Assembly (NCBI GenBank): GCA_008638375.1
Contig: CM018050.1
Location: 28,983,723 to 29,047,722 of the forward strand
Reading direction: 5' to 3'
From: Nyssa sinensis
Lineage: Eukaryota; Streptophyta; Magnoliopsida; Cornales; Nyssaceae
Length of the DNA stretch: 64,000 bases
Shown here: positions 44,956 through 56,320 of the stretch, one piece after another
Numbering within the stretch: the stretch's first letter is position 1
How the letters are laid out: each line of letters begins with the position of its first letter
The notes under the pieces: generated by a model
What the model saw: only the letters and a program-made list of their open reading frames with translations
What the model was told of the DNA's origin: nothing
Databases searched by the model: none
Program-made: the position numbers and the translations under genes

Positions 44956-45653
44956 TCTCCATCTGGGTGATCCAGTGCTTCCTGAATGGTTCTTGGAATA
45001 AACAGATGAGAAACATTTGAAGTAAAGGCCTTATAAGTATCGGAGAGTCTATGATAGGATAGATGGTTGGAAATAGGATGTGTGGTACAGTTTCTAACTC
45101 CTTTCCTAAGGGCAATGGGCAGGTCAAGATCAGAAGAATTATCATATGAGGGATCTGGAGAAGGAGAAGTACTTGGAATATGTGAAGGAGGACCAATTTG
45201 TGCAGGTGATGATGATTGGCCTTGCTCTGGATTTGAAGAAAGAGCTCTATTATTCTGATGATTTCTTCTTCTGGTATAAACACGAAGCTCAGATGAGGGA
45301 ATATTTGATAGTACTTCTCCCCCTGTTTGTGAATCAGGTATACCTTGTATAGGTAGACTAGGATTTCCATTATTTTCGCCAGTTAAGGTACCAGTTTCCT
45401 GACCCTTTAAAGAGTGGATGTCAATGTCAAGAAAAACATTTGAAAGAGGCTTAGAGGTTTGCCATAACTCATCTTCAATTTCCTTTTTCTCCCCCTGAAG
45501 ATAGTTATGGCCAAAAAAGGGCTAGTTTTCAATAAAAACAACATCCATACTGATATGAATTTTTCTGGTCAGAGGATTAAAACATTTGTACCCCTTTTTA
45601 TTAGGAGCATAGCCAAGGAAAACACATCTTTCTGCCCTAGGATCAAGTTTGGA
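44956..45653 (-). pseudogene. copia-2 integrase C-terminus and linker
   Basis: Between integrase core and RT is the usual Pro/Ser-rich linker. Minus-strand reading in shifting frames gives the CVFLGY-type motif and KGYKCFNP phrase at about 45570-45640, and later PRTIQEAL (about 44990-45010) before RT. The long open frame on the minus strand at 44918-45370 is mainly an off-frame shadow of this linker. Confidence 0.6.
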
Positions 45654-46600
45654 TCAAAGATTGATTGGTATATGAACAAAAACAATGCATCCAAACACTT
45701 TTAGTGGCAGGTCTGATGTTATCCGACAAGTAGGAAACACTTTTTTTAGACAAGCTAAGGGAGTGATGTATTTTAAAACTCGAGTAGGCATCCTATTAAT
45801 TAGATAACATGCAGTTAAAATAGCATCACCCCATAAATATTTAGGAACTTGCATTGAAAACATTAGGGCCCATGCAACCTCTAACAAGTGGCAATTTTTT
45901 CTCTCAGCAATGCCATTTTGTTGTGGGGTATCACAACAAGTAAATTGATGTTGAATACCCTTTGTTGAAAGAAACGTTCCTAAACATTTGTTAAAATATT
46001 TAGTACCATTATCGGTTCTAAGTATACTCATTTTTGTTTGGAACTGGGTTTCAACCATATTATAAAAATCCTAAAATTTTTTTCAACTTCAGATTTGTCA
46101 CTCAACAAGTACACCCAACACAAACGTGTATGATCATCAATAAATATAACATACCATTTCTTACCAGAACTAGTAGTGATTTTTGAAGGACCCCAAACAT
46201 CACTATAAATTAAATAAAAAGGTTTGGAAGAATGATATGCTTTTGATTGATAGGTGCTTCGGTGACTTTTGGATATGTGACAAACATCACAATGAAGAGA
46301 ATTACAATCCAGATTTTTAAATAAGCTAGCAAACAAATGTCTTAAATAGAGAAAACTAGGATGTCCTAGTCTAAGATGCCAAAGCATTATTTGTTCACGT
46401 ACAGAAACAGAACTAGTACTACTACTCAAACCCAGAGCTTGTTTATTGTTGAATAAAGTCTCATCGAAGTAGTAGAGTCCGTCAATCATCCTAGCACTGC
46501 TAATCATCCTCCCCGAGTGTTGGTCCTGAAATTCACAGTGGGAATCAAAGAAAATGACACGACAATTAGAATCCCGTGAGAGTTTACTAACAGACAGCAG
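45654..46600 (-). pseudogene. copia-2 integrase (zinc domain and catalytic core, frameshifted)
   Basis: The GAG-pre-integrase/HHCC zinc segment reads WHLRLGHPS with a later CDVCHISK, so both His and both Cys are present. The core follows with YSDVWGP (first catalytic Asp) and FIDDHTR, then after a frame change near 46040-46080 comes LRTDNGTKYFN (second Asp) and TPQQNGIAERKN (Glu), the full D,D-E triad. Integrase joins cDNA ends to host DNA. The frameshift lies in an A/T-rich run between the two open frames (46028-46906 and 45654-46058). Apart from that the domain is well preserved. Confidence 0.9.
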
Positions 46601-46990
46601 GTTACAAGCAAGTTTAGGGACGTGAAGGACAGATTTGAGTTCTATTTTTTCAAAGATTTGGACAGAACCTGTTCCAGCAATGGATGAAAAACTTCCAGCT
46701 GCAATTCTAATCTTTTTATTAGCAGAACAAGGAGAATATAATTGAAACAATTGTGAGATACTAGTTATATGGTCAGATGTACCAGAATCAATGATCCATG
46801 GTGCAAGATTTAAGTAACAGGAGAAGGCACTAGAGTCATCACCTGTTTGGGCCAATGAACCAGTAGGAAGACCAGTAGATTTCAACAATTGAATAAGATG
46901 ATCCACCTGCTCAGCACTTAGGAAATTAGTTTCATTGGTTTTAGGGACTGCATGGTTGCTGCTAGAGGGTCCAGATTTGTTGCTCTTCTA
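46601..46990 (-). pseudogene. copia-2 protease region
   Basis: The aspartic protease motif DSGTSDHIT is intact, with the catalytic Asp codon at 46787-46789, preceded by the hydrophobic LAPWII. The domain continues through IRIAAG and VLHVPKLACNLLSVSKL, the usual copia pattern leading to the pre-integrase segment. It would process the polyprotein. It is in frame with the zinc and first core segment of integrase (open from 46906 to 46028) but preceded by stops. Confidence 0.88.
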
Positions 46991-47884
46991 GTTTGCTAAC
47001 TTTCCATGGAGTTTACAGCAATTTTCTCGAGTGTAGCATGACTTATTGCATTAGCCACACCATACTCGAGGCTTATCTTCCAACCTCCTTTGATTAAAGT
47101 AAGGCCGCTGTGCAGAAATATTGGCAGTAGCCAAATCTGTGTTACCAGCAGCATGAGGAGCAGGATTATTGGCAGCAACTAGAGTAGACTTTTCCACAGT
47201 CTCATCCTCCTTTTTCTTCATCATCACACTCCTTTGACAATCTTCTCGTCGTATTTCAGAAAATACTTCCCTGAGTGGGGGGAGAGGCTATCTCCCTAGG
47301 ATTCTTCCCCTTACTTCATCAAACTCATCATTAAGTCCAGCCAAGAATTTAAAAATTCTTGCATTCTCCACCATTTTCTTATTGTGATCACAATCAGCAG
47401 GATTTTTCCATTCATAATCATTGAATGAATCTAGATCTTGCCATAGGCCCTTAAGAACATTGAAATACCTTGTTACACTACCGTCTCCTTGATAAGTGTT
47501 GCTGATCTTCTACTGCAGTTCATAAATCTGAGAGTAATTCCCAAGGTCAGAGTACATTTGACTCACATTGTCCCAAAGTTCCTTTGCAGTAGAATAGCAC
47601 ATGTAATTAGCACTAATCTCTTCATCCATAGCATTCATGAGCCATGCCATCACCATGGAATTTTTAGCATCCCATATAGCATAAGATGGGTCTGTCTTTT
47701 CGGGCTCCTTAGCTTCACCAATCAAGTACCCTATCTTCCCTCTTCCACGAATATACATCCTGATAGATTGTGACCACCGCAGGAAGTTGGCCTCATTTAA
47801 TCGTATATTGGTAATTTGGACAGTGTAAGGTTCAGAATGGCTAGATCTGGGTTCAGGTTTAGCTGTGTTTGGAGTTTTAGCCAT
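46991..47884 (-). pseudogene. copia-2 gag with stops and altered zinc knuckle
   Basis: It starts at ATG 47882-47884 (MAKTPNTAKPEPRSS) and stays open for 124 aa: NIRLNEANFLRWSQSIRMYI, GYLIGEAKEP, WLMNAMDEEIS, TAKELWDNVSQMYSDL, the N-terminal UBN2_3 capsid fold. A TAG at 47510-47512 ends it early. The remaining capsid is readable to about 47200. The CCHC knuckle near 47022-47062 has a TAA inside it (47051-47053) and Tyr where His is expected, so RNA packaging would fail even if the stop were read through. Gag forms the virus-like particle. Confidence 0.9.
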
Positions 47885-48004
47885 GGCTACAGCAACAGAA
47901 GAGAAGGGCAGAGTTGAACAAGGAAAAAAACCCTATAGAGATTAGGGTCAAATGAGAGCCGCCAAGGAAAATTAGGGTTTACACAAGGCCAAGAGCCGAA
48001 CCTA

Positions 48005-48016
48005 GCTCTAATACCA
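48005..48016 (-). other. primer binding site of copia-2 (initiator tRNA-Met)
   Basis: GCTCTAATACCA on +, TGGTATTAGAGC on the element strand, directly adjoining the 5' LTR. It is the same variant as in copia-1. Confidence 0.93.
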
Positions 48017-48246
48017 TCTAGAATGAGATAGCTTTGTGGAAATAATTCTCATTAATTGTAACATAGGTACAAATCTGTATAAATAGATGTGCAATAGAGA
48101 AATAGAAGGAAAGAACCAAAGAAGGAAAGAATAAAAGATGCTAACTTCTAAGGAAACTAAATATTCTAGGATATTCACACATTTACAACCGAGATCCTCT
48201 TAGAAAAATAGGAAAGTTGACTAAACAGTTTTGAAACTTTCCAACA
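48017..48246 (-). repeat. 5' LTR of copia-2
   Basis: 230 bp, nearly identical to 43220-43451. It abuts the PBS on one side and unrelated flanking DNA (ATGCCCATTTTGC) on the other. Confidence 0.93.
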
Positions 48247-48717
48247 ATGCCCATTTTGCTTTTCAACCCACAACTTAAAAGTGTTTTCTTAAAACTCGTT
48301 TGAACGAACAAGGCCTTGGTTTGAACGAGTGCCCTTCGTTCGAAAGAGTATCAAATGATGGTTACAACAGACTTTCAGGTGATCATTTGAATGAACAGCT
48401 CCTTCGTTCGAACGAAGCCTAGAAAAACTTATGCCTTTTTCTGATTTCTACAATTCAAGTTTTTTTCATTTTTCATTTATTCCTCATGTATCATCACTCC
48501 ATATTACGTTGTTTAAATTCTTTCTATCTCATTATTATGTTCGTGGGGTTTGTTACCGTGCAAAAATAATATTATCCATTATTTATTTATTTATTTATTT
48601 TTTAATTTTATAAAACGTTACAAGGGGACTTTAGAATGATTGGTCGTTGTAGGCCTCTATGACAAGAAATGGGGCGTGTTTATTTTATGGCTTTATAATA
48701 TTAATTAACAAGTAAAC
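48247..48717. other. flank of copia-2 with GTTCGAACGAA motifs
   Basis: It contains the motif cluster GTTTGAACGAA, TTCGTTCGAA, TTTGAATGAAC and CGTTCGAACGAAG within 48296-48420, then a T-rich stretch with TTTA repeats (48580-48602) and TAAAACGTTACA at 48611-48622, which looks like an LTR end. It is probably the continuation of the repeat at 41387-43219. No gene. Confidence 0.45.
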
Positions 48718-49060
48718 TGTCACGCCCTGAATTTTCGCAAACCCGGGGCGCGAGTGAAACAAAATTAAAAGAAATTAATAACTGATAATTAATTAGATTT
48801 AGTTGAATCTCCCTTATTATTTCCTCAGGTTTTTCCCAAAAGTTAAAAATTAACACTTGCTATTTAACATGACTAAAATAGTCTCCCAAGGTTACTTAAT
48901 TATCCCACCCGATTAAAGTTCAAATTGGTTTAAGTCATATTCAAAAATAGCTTCCAAAGCATCCCAAAAATGTCTTAGAATTATGGTCCAAATGGACCCC
49001 AAAATGCCCTAAGGCATATGCCAAGAACAGGTCAAGAAGTCTACTTAAAATGGTTCAAGT

Positions 49061-49230
49061 ATGTGGCCAAACATGGCCTCATAAAATGATCAAACATAGC
49101 CTAATTGAGTGATCAAACATAGCCCTAAATGGTGGTCAAACATGGTCTAAAAATTGGCCAAACATGGCCCAAAATAATGCCCTAATATAACTTAAAAGGT
49201 ATCCCGAAAATGGCCCAAAAAGTGGCCAAA
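49061..49230. repeat. GGCCAAACATGG minisatellite in A4
   Basis: Degenerate units of about 20-28 bp (GTGGCCAAACATGGCC, GTGATCAAACATAGCC and similar). More diverged than in A1 and A2. Confidence 0.7.
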
Positions 49231-50686
49231 AGGGACAGGACAGCAGGGGGTGCAACAAGCTGCCACACGTGGGGCAGCAGCAAGGCGTGCTGCGAATAGG
49301 TGCTTGCAAAGGGCGGCAGGCAGGCAGGCGCGGACTAGGCACAAGGCGCATGGGCGCGCAGGCGTGGGCGTGGCTGGCAGCTAGTAGGGGCGTTCAGGCC
49401 TAATTTTCTGGTTTTTTGAAAAATCACTGTAGCTACAGTGTATTTACTGCAAGCAACTTTTTCTGTCTGCTGCACCAAATTTTCTCCATTTTGTGATTTT
49501 CTTTCCCAAGTTTTTCAAGCCATTTCTCACCCAATTTCCTAAGGTTTCTAAACCTTCATTGTGAGCCCTTTTCTCCCCCATTTAAAGGGTGTTTTATACA
49601 CTTTATTTCCCACCTTAATTTTACCAAAATTTTGACATAGCTTCCTTTATTTTCCAAGCCTTTTCCTACCTAATTTTCACAACATCATATGCATAAATAC
49701 GTAAACAACCCACCCTCACTCAGTGGCCACAAGTTCATCAAATTCAAACATACATCCTCTATTTTCAACATATCCATTTAGTACACATTAAACCAAAAAC
49801 ATCAGACATTCATTTGGGTCTTAACCCATACGTTTCAAAATGGCCCAAGGCCTATTGTTCACAAATTTTCCAAGTCTAAATACAATAAATTGGGCTTATG
49901 CCCATACATTCAAAAACATGCCCCAAGGGCCAAATTTTCAACATAATCCATTTCTTCCCATCTTTCAAGACTTAAACAAGTCTCAAGTACCCGGGGCCTC
50001 ATCTGAAAAATGATATCCCACGAATAGTTCAGCTCGACAGCTGGTATAACATAATACTAAGACTAGAAACAAGTTTAAGGGCGTGGCATGTGCAAGTATA
50101 CATTTTAAGAGCTATAATCCCATAATCCCCCAATGTCATGCAATGTCAATATGCATGACACACACATGCAACTCTATGCCACCCATGTCTCACTTTACAG
50201 TCCGCCCCCGTCAGCCCTTAAGTACTGTCATTGGCCAGATTTTGGATTTTTCACCACAGGATCTACACCTTCATAATGCATAGCACCACGTGCTCAACCC
50301 ACACCATGTTTTCAAGGAATCACATTATGCCAAAATGCCATGATCTCATCATGCACCCCAATGTGACAATTTATCAAACACATGGTGCCCCTTTTTAAGT
50401 TATGCATTTTATCCCACATAATTCATAACGTTGAAATTCCAAAACATCTTTCATATAACATATGCCATAACTATACATATCAACATATATTCAAACCACA
50501 ATTTCACAATTCTACTAATTCACAAAGAACATAAAATTTTCAAAAAGTACCAAGGCACAAATTGTAAAGATCCAAAATTTTGGAATAATTTTTTTTTATT
50601 TATTTGAATATTTATTTATTTGGTGTGTTATATGTGTGTATGAGTATGTATATAGTGTTAGACACTATGAGTATGCAAATATTTAA

Positions 50687-50723
<37 letters not shown>

Positions 50724-51425
50724 TGAATGCACCAAAGAGGGTGGGGGACAGGCTGTGCATGCAAGTGGCTAGGGGTGTAGGTTTCGGCTGAGTGTGTATG
50801 TGTGTGTGTACAGACATGAGTGTGTGTGTGCCTGCAATATAATATATGTAAATATATATATATATATATGGAAAGCCAAATGCACAAGAAATGCATTTAA
50901 TGTGCTCTGAAAAGGGAGAAAAAGGGGGAGTGATAGAGCAGTGGGCAAGGTCAGAAAAAGAGGCTATACAGGTCTGATCGTGTAGAGAGAGAGAGAGAGT
51001 AGAGAGAGAGAGAGAGAGAGAATATGATATACATGTATTATATCTGAATTTTGAGAGGGAACAGAAAAGAGAGGAAATCAGAGAGAAAGGGAGAGGTTGG
51101 GTTCAAGGGCAGTGAGGACTGGAAGAAGCTTGAGCAAAAGAGAAGGAGAGGTACCATTACGGAGGTGAGAGACCCTAACCGTGTATTTTCTCTCTCTATA
51201 ATTTCTTTAAATATACAATCCGTTTTAGAGCATGGTTGTAACAACCTGAAAATTTTTTTTTCTTAATAAAATTTTCAAGTTGTTATTATTATTATTTTTT
51301 TTTATTATTATTATTATTAGTATTATTATGATGATGTATGTATATATGTGTATATATATATACATATAATTTAAATTTAATTGTGTGTGTATATGTGTAC
51401 AAAATGAGTGTATATTTAAATGTAA

Positions 51426-51457
<32 letters not shown>

Positions 51458-52144
51458 CAGGTTGTGTGAGGTGTGTGTGTGTACCCGGTTGTGTGTGTGT
51501 GTAAGTTTGAGTGTGATACACTCAAACAAGACATGGGAGGCATGGTGTGTGTAAGAGAGTTGTTGGAAGTGTGTGAGTGTGGTCTGCATGTATAGATGTG
51601 TATAAGTGAGTGAAGAGGGTGGAGGAGAACAGACCTGTCGTGGGATTTTAGAGAGAGAGAGAGAGAGAAGTGTAGAGAGAGAAAGTGAAAGGAAAGAGAG
51701 AGAGAGAGGTGTGTGCTCTAGTTTTTGAAAGAGAAGCAGAAAGAAGGAAGCTAAGGAGGCCAAGGGGGAGAACAGAGGCAAAGCAAGAGGAGAGGAGCAC
51801 CATCACAGGGTTGGAAACCCATAACCGTGAGCTTTCTCTCTCTAGAAAATCTCTCAATTTTCCAACTTGTTTTGTAGCCTATTGCTTGGATTTAATTGTT
51901 GGAACTTATAGAGCATAAAATATGGAGAATTTAGGGACAAGAATCAACCAAAATGGTTGAGAAATGAGGGAGAAAAATGGATGTGCAGGTCACGGCCATG
52001 GGGGGGGAAATCTGATTTTTCATTGTGATCAAGAGCTTCAAAATGATGTTAAAGGGTTCCAAAAATGTTTTAGAATGGTTTGGGATTGAAAGAGGCATCA
52101 AAAACACCAAGAAAATCAAGTTCGAAAACTTGATTTTCCTGAAA

Positions 52145-52164
52145 TTCCGGCGACGTCGCCGGAA
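52145..52164. promoter_or_regulatory. 20-bp perfect palindrome TTCCGGCGACGTCGCCGGAA in B3
   Basis: A perfect dyad centred on GACGTC, the C-box-type core bound by plant bZIP factors. B2 has the same site with one central mismatch at 54627-54646. Regulatory function is inferred only. Confidence 0.6.
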
Positions 52165-52229
52165 AAGATGATCGGAGACTGCCGGAACCCTACCGGAAAA
52201 ACGGGGGGGAGATGATGACTGTACGAGTC

Positions 52230-52259
52230 CGGGTCGGGTCGGTTCGGGTCGGGTCGGGC
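52230..52259 (+). repeat. GGGTC array with G-quadruplex potential in B3
   Basis: GGG runs separated by TC repeat across 30 bp (one unit reads GGTTC), giving five GGG runs with very short loops. Confidence 0.75.
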
Positions 52260-55200
52260 TTGGGCTGACCCGCCCCTGCCACGTGTCGCCCACTGTTTTT
52301 AAATTACAAACCAAATTGGGGCGTTTGGTTACGGAGATAAGAAATTAAAAACTTTTAAATTTAAAATAGGAACAGGGATATCCTATCCCTGTTCTGGATA
52401 AGCCCTGTTTGGTTGACCTGATTTAGAATAACAAATTAAACTAGTTTTAATTTGAACCTTTTTTTTGGAATTTGAACCCTTTAAATTTGGACCTTTTGAA
52501 TTTGAACCTTAACCTGAACTTTCAGAAATTACGAATTGACCCCCCCAACTATTAGAAATTACACTTTGACCCACCTGATTAAAATATTAATAAAATATTA
52601 ATTAAATTAATTAATTAATTATTTAATTAATTAAATATTCAAAAACATCCCGGAGTCCAAATGGGACAAGTCATAGGTGTATTTTGACTATCTCGACTAT
52701 TCTGAGACCAATGGTGAGGTCCGTTTTACGAGACGGAGTCCCGAAAAATAAAAGACACGTAGCAACGTGTAAAATTACCAAAATATCCCTGAATTGAAAT
52801 ACAATCAAACGAATTCCGAATTAGGAAAACAAATAGTGGAATTTTATTATCTCGAACATTCTGGACTCAACCGTGGAGTCCGATTTGTGAAAAGAGGTCA
52901 TGAAATGTAAGGACCCGTGTAAAGTGCAAAATGACTGTTTTGCCCTTTTTGACCCAGATGCCCGAATTGAATTCTACGAAAGCCTAAACTTATTTTCTTC
53001 AATGTCCCAGATTCAATAGTAGAGTTTAACTTAGCAAAGTAGAAGCTTATAAGATAAAGACGTAAAATTTGATGAATAGCATAATTCGAGTGACGATTAA
53101 ACTGAGTTTCATGTTATGAATTTTAGGGACACGGAAAGGCAAAGAGAAGGTGACCTGACCTTCAGTGTTCTTACGGTGGTTTCACTTGACTACGAGTATA
53201 CTTTTCCGGTTTGAGATCGATTACCAGGTACGATATATTGTGCTAAGTAAGAAATAGAATTGAGATTAGGAATGCTTGCTTTGCTGTGTTAATTGTTCAC
53301 ATGTTTGTCCGAGTGTTCACATGCTTATGTGCTATGTGCTATCTTGTTTAGTCGGATGATGATTATGAGTATATCGCATGTGTTAACGTGGTGTGTGAAT
53401 TATCTGCTTTGAAGAACTGTTGATGTTATGAATTGTACACTTGAAAGCATATTTTATGTATGAATGAAGTGCATCATTGGGATTGCATTATGACATGATG
53501 AGATTAGAGCATATTGGCATGGTGTGATTCCTTGGACATGGCGTGGGTAAGCACTTGGTGCTTTGCATTATGAGGGTGCAGATCCTGTGGTGAAAAACCC
53601 AAAATCGGCCATTAGGTACTTGCGAGCCTGACGGATTCCGGACCGTGAAGCGAGACATAAGTGGCGGTACTCATGCCAGCGGAGAATGACCGTATCATGA
53701 GACATGAGTGGCATAGAGTTGCATGGGTGTGTCACGCATCTTGCTCATGTACTGTACACTGTTCATATACTGTCATTATGATATAAAATGCCATATAGAA
53801 ATAACTGTACACTCGCACATGCCACGACCTTAGTTTTGTTTCTTGCATTAGCATTATATTGTACCAGCATGTTGAGCTGACCCCTTTAGTGGGGCAAACA
53901 TTTCAGATGATGTTCCAGCTGTGCGGGATATAGAGATGGTCTGATTGAGGATTATATTGGGCCCGATGGGCGCTTGTGATACTATGTAAGGGCATAAGCC
54001 CGAGACTGTATTTCATTTTGAATGTTGTGAACCAACGGACCAGACTTTATGTATGTATTAGAACTATGTACGGAATGTATGAGAATGTCATTGTTATCTT
54101 TCATTTCGTTATTATTTTATTTCTTTATTTCTTTTTGTCTCGTTACTCACGCCTCGGGTTCGCTGGAATTTGGGGCGTGACAACGGTAGTTAGATTTAAT
54201 GCCAGGGCCTTATAGGGTGTGGAAAATGAAAAACAATGCAAAAGGAATCACTGAAAAATATTAAGAAACGAGAGAGAAAAATGTGGTTGCAGGTTTAAGA
54301 ATAAGTTGAAACTTTTATATTTTATGTGGGAAATTTTGTTTGAATGGTTGAGATGTGATCCCCTTCAGTACATGGAAGATTTAGAGCTTCGTTGGGGTCA
54401 AAACAATGAAGAGTGCATTGAGAAAATGACTCATCGGAGTTCTGCGTGCATGGCCGGAACCTGGGTTTTGGGCCGAGAAGATCAAACTGGGTGTCGGGAA
54501 AACAGTGAGTTTTGGGGCCCAAAACTGGTTTTAAATTTTTCCTTAATGTCCAAGAATTGGATTGGTGTAAAAATCAGGAATTTTAGACGTGAAAAATGGG
54601 AGAAAATCAAGAGAGAAGTCGACAGTCTCCGGCGACGTGGCCGGAGACGATGACCGGCTGCTGGCCGAAAAATCGTGGGACGAAGAGGCGTTGAGAGCTG
54701 GGCTGATTCGAGCCTGTTTCATTTTAAAGACTGGGCCTGTTTTAATTTTAATTTTTGGGCCTGTTGTTGGACTTGGGGCCTGTTCTGTTAAAAGGCCATT
54801 GGGCCTGTTTTGTTTAAAACCATGTTAGGCCAACAATTGAAAAAAAAAGGAGAGAAAAGAAAGGGGCGCTGCCGGTAAGACTCGAACCCCAAACCTCAAG
54901 GGGTTAACCCAAGCCCAAGCCGACTGGACACGCATGTGCGTGTGGCATGTTGAGACCGAAATATATATATATATATATATATATATGATAATTAAAGGAT
55001 TTAATTTAATTAAATTATCTTAATTAAATTAAATGCCCTGAAATGGCCCGGAACCCAAATACGACAAGTCATATATGTTTTCCTACTATCTTGGACCTCC
55101 TAAGATCAACGGTGAGGTCCACGACATGAGGTGAGGTCCCGAAAAATAAAAGACCCGTAGAACCCTTAAAAATTACCAAAATGCCCCTGAGTTAAATTAC

Positions 55201-56070
55201 AGCCAAACGAACTCTGAATTAAGTAAACAAATAGTGAAACTTTATTATTTCGAACATTCTGGACTCAACCGTGGAGTCCAATTTGTGAGGAGAGGTCTCG
55301 GGAAATGGAAACCCTTAAAAGTGCAAAATGACCGTTTTGCCCTTTTAAGCTCGGATGTCCAAATTGAATTCCACGAAAGCCTAAACCTATTTTCTTCGAC
55401 GTTCCGGACTCAACAGTAGAGTTTAATATGGCAAAATAGAAACTTATAAAATAAGGACATAAAATTTGATGAATAGCATAATTCGAGTAACAAATGAACT
55501 GAGTTGCATTTATGATTTTAGGGACACGGAAAGGCAAGGAGGAAGTGATCTAATCTTTTGCATTCCACTACTAGTTCCACTACACACCGAGTACATCTCC
55601 CCGAGTTGGGACCGACCATCAGGTACGATATATTGTGCTAAGTAAGAAATAGAATTAAGTTTAGGAATAACTGCCATATTGACTTGATGATTCACATGTT
55701 TGTTTTATTGTTCATATGCTTATGTGCTCCTTGTTATCTTGTTAAAAGTTGGTGATGAATGTGAATCATGACTATGTGTATATCGCATGTGTTAGCATAG
55801 TGTGTGGATTATGTTTTTTTTTTTTTTAGAATTGTTGGGATTATGAAATATGTGACTTGAAGCATGTGTTAAATGGATTATGCATGATATGTGACCTTGA
55901 TGAAAGGATTTTCTTATTTGAATGTTATTGTATAATACATCATTTAAAGCATACTTCATGTGTGGATATGATGCTTTATTGAGATTGCATTATGGTATGG
56001 TGGAATCAAAGCATATTGGCATAGTATGATTCCTTAGACATGACATGACATAATATGACATGATATTGCA

Positions 56071-56320
56071 TTTGGTACCCGAACCAGCAGGAGTGATCCG
56101 CGAAGGGACATGACATTGCATTTGGTACCCGAACCAGCGGGAGCGATCCGCGAAGGGACATGATATTGCATTTGGTACCCGAACCAGCGAGAGCGATCTG
56201 CGAAGGGACTTGATATTGCATTTGGTACCCGAACCAGCGGGAGCGATCCGCGAAGGGACATGATATTGTGTTTGGTACCCGAACCAACGGGAGCGATCCG
56301 TGAAAGGACATGACATTACA
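56071..56320 (+). repeat. five 50-bp tandem units in B2
   Basis: Units start at 56071, 56121, 56171, 56221 and 56271, each TTTGGTACCCGAACCAGC...CGAAGGGACATGA-ATTGCA. They are homologous in position and partly in sequence (GGTAC-C, CCG-GAA-GACATG) to the 41-bp units of B1. Confidence 0.95.

Larger units (their letters stand above)
43220..48246 (-). mobile_element. young, recently disabled Ty1/copia LTR retrotransposon (copia-2)
   Basis: A minus-strand element of 5027 bp: 5' LTR 48017-48246, PBS 48005-48016, gag, protease, integrase, RT, RNase H, PPT 43452-43463, 3' LTR 43220-43451. The LTRs differ by about five substitutions and one 2-bp indel over 230 bp (about 98% identity), so insertion is recent. 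The flanks GTGCA and ATGCC agree at three of five positions, only a weak trace of a target duplication. All domains are recognisable but broken by in-frame stops and at least one frameshift, so this copy cannot be autonomous. Its gag is of the UBN2_3 copia type. Confidence 0.95.
51237..54182 (+). mobile_element. solo LTR of the gypsy family, B subtype, copy B3, nested in B2
   Basis: It starts TGTAACAACCTGAAAATTTT and ends TGGGGCGTGACA, 2946 bp, with flanks ATGGT (51232-51236) and ACGGT (54183-54187), a target duplication with one change. It has the same orientation as B2. It carries GT and AT microsatellites at its start, a GA-rich tract (51651-51710), a 20-bp palindrome (52145-52164), a GGGTC array (52230-52259), and about two units of the VNTR module (53613-53715). 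Confidence 0.92.

Noticed and set aside
44918..45370. 150-aa open frame on - in copia-2
   Set aside because: It is in a different frame from the RT (starting 44955) and reads as low-complexity hydrophobic sequence, an off-frame shadow of the Pro/Ser-rich linker.
54306..54653. 115-aa open frame on + within B2
   Set aside because: It lies within the non-coding 5' half of an LTR, is not conserved in B1, and shows no motif.
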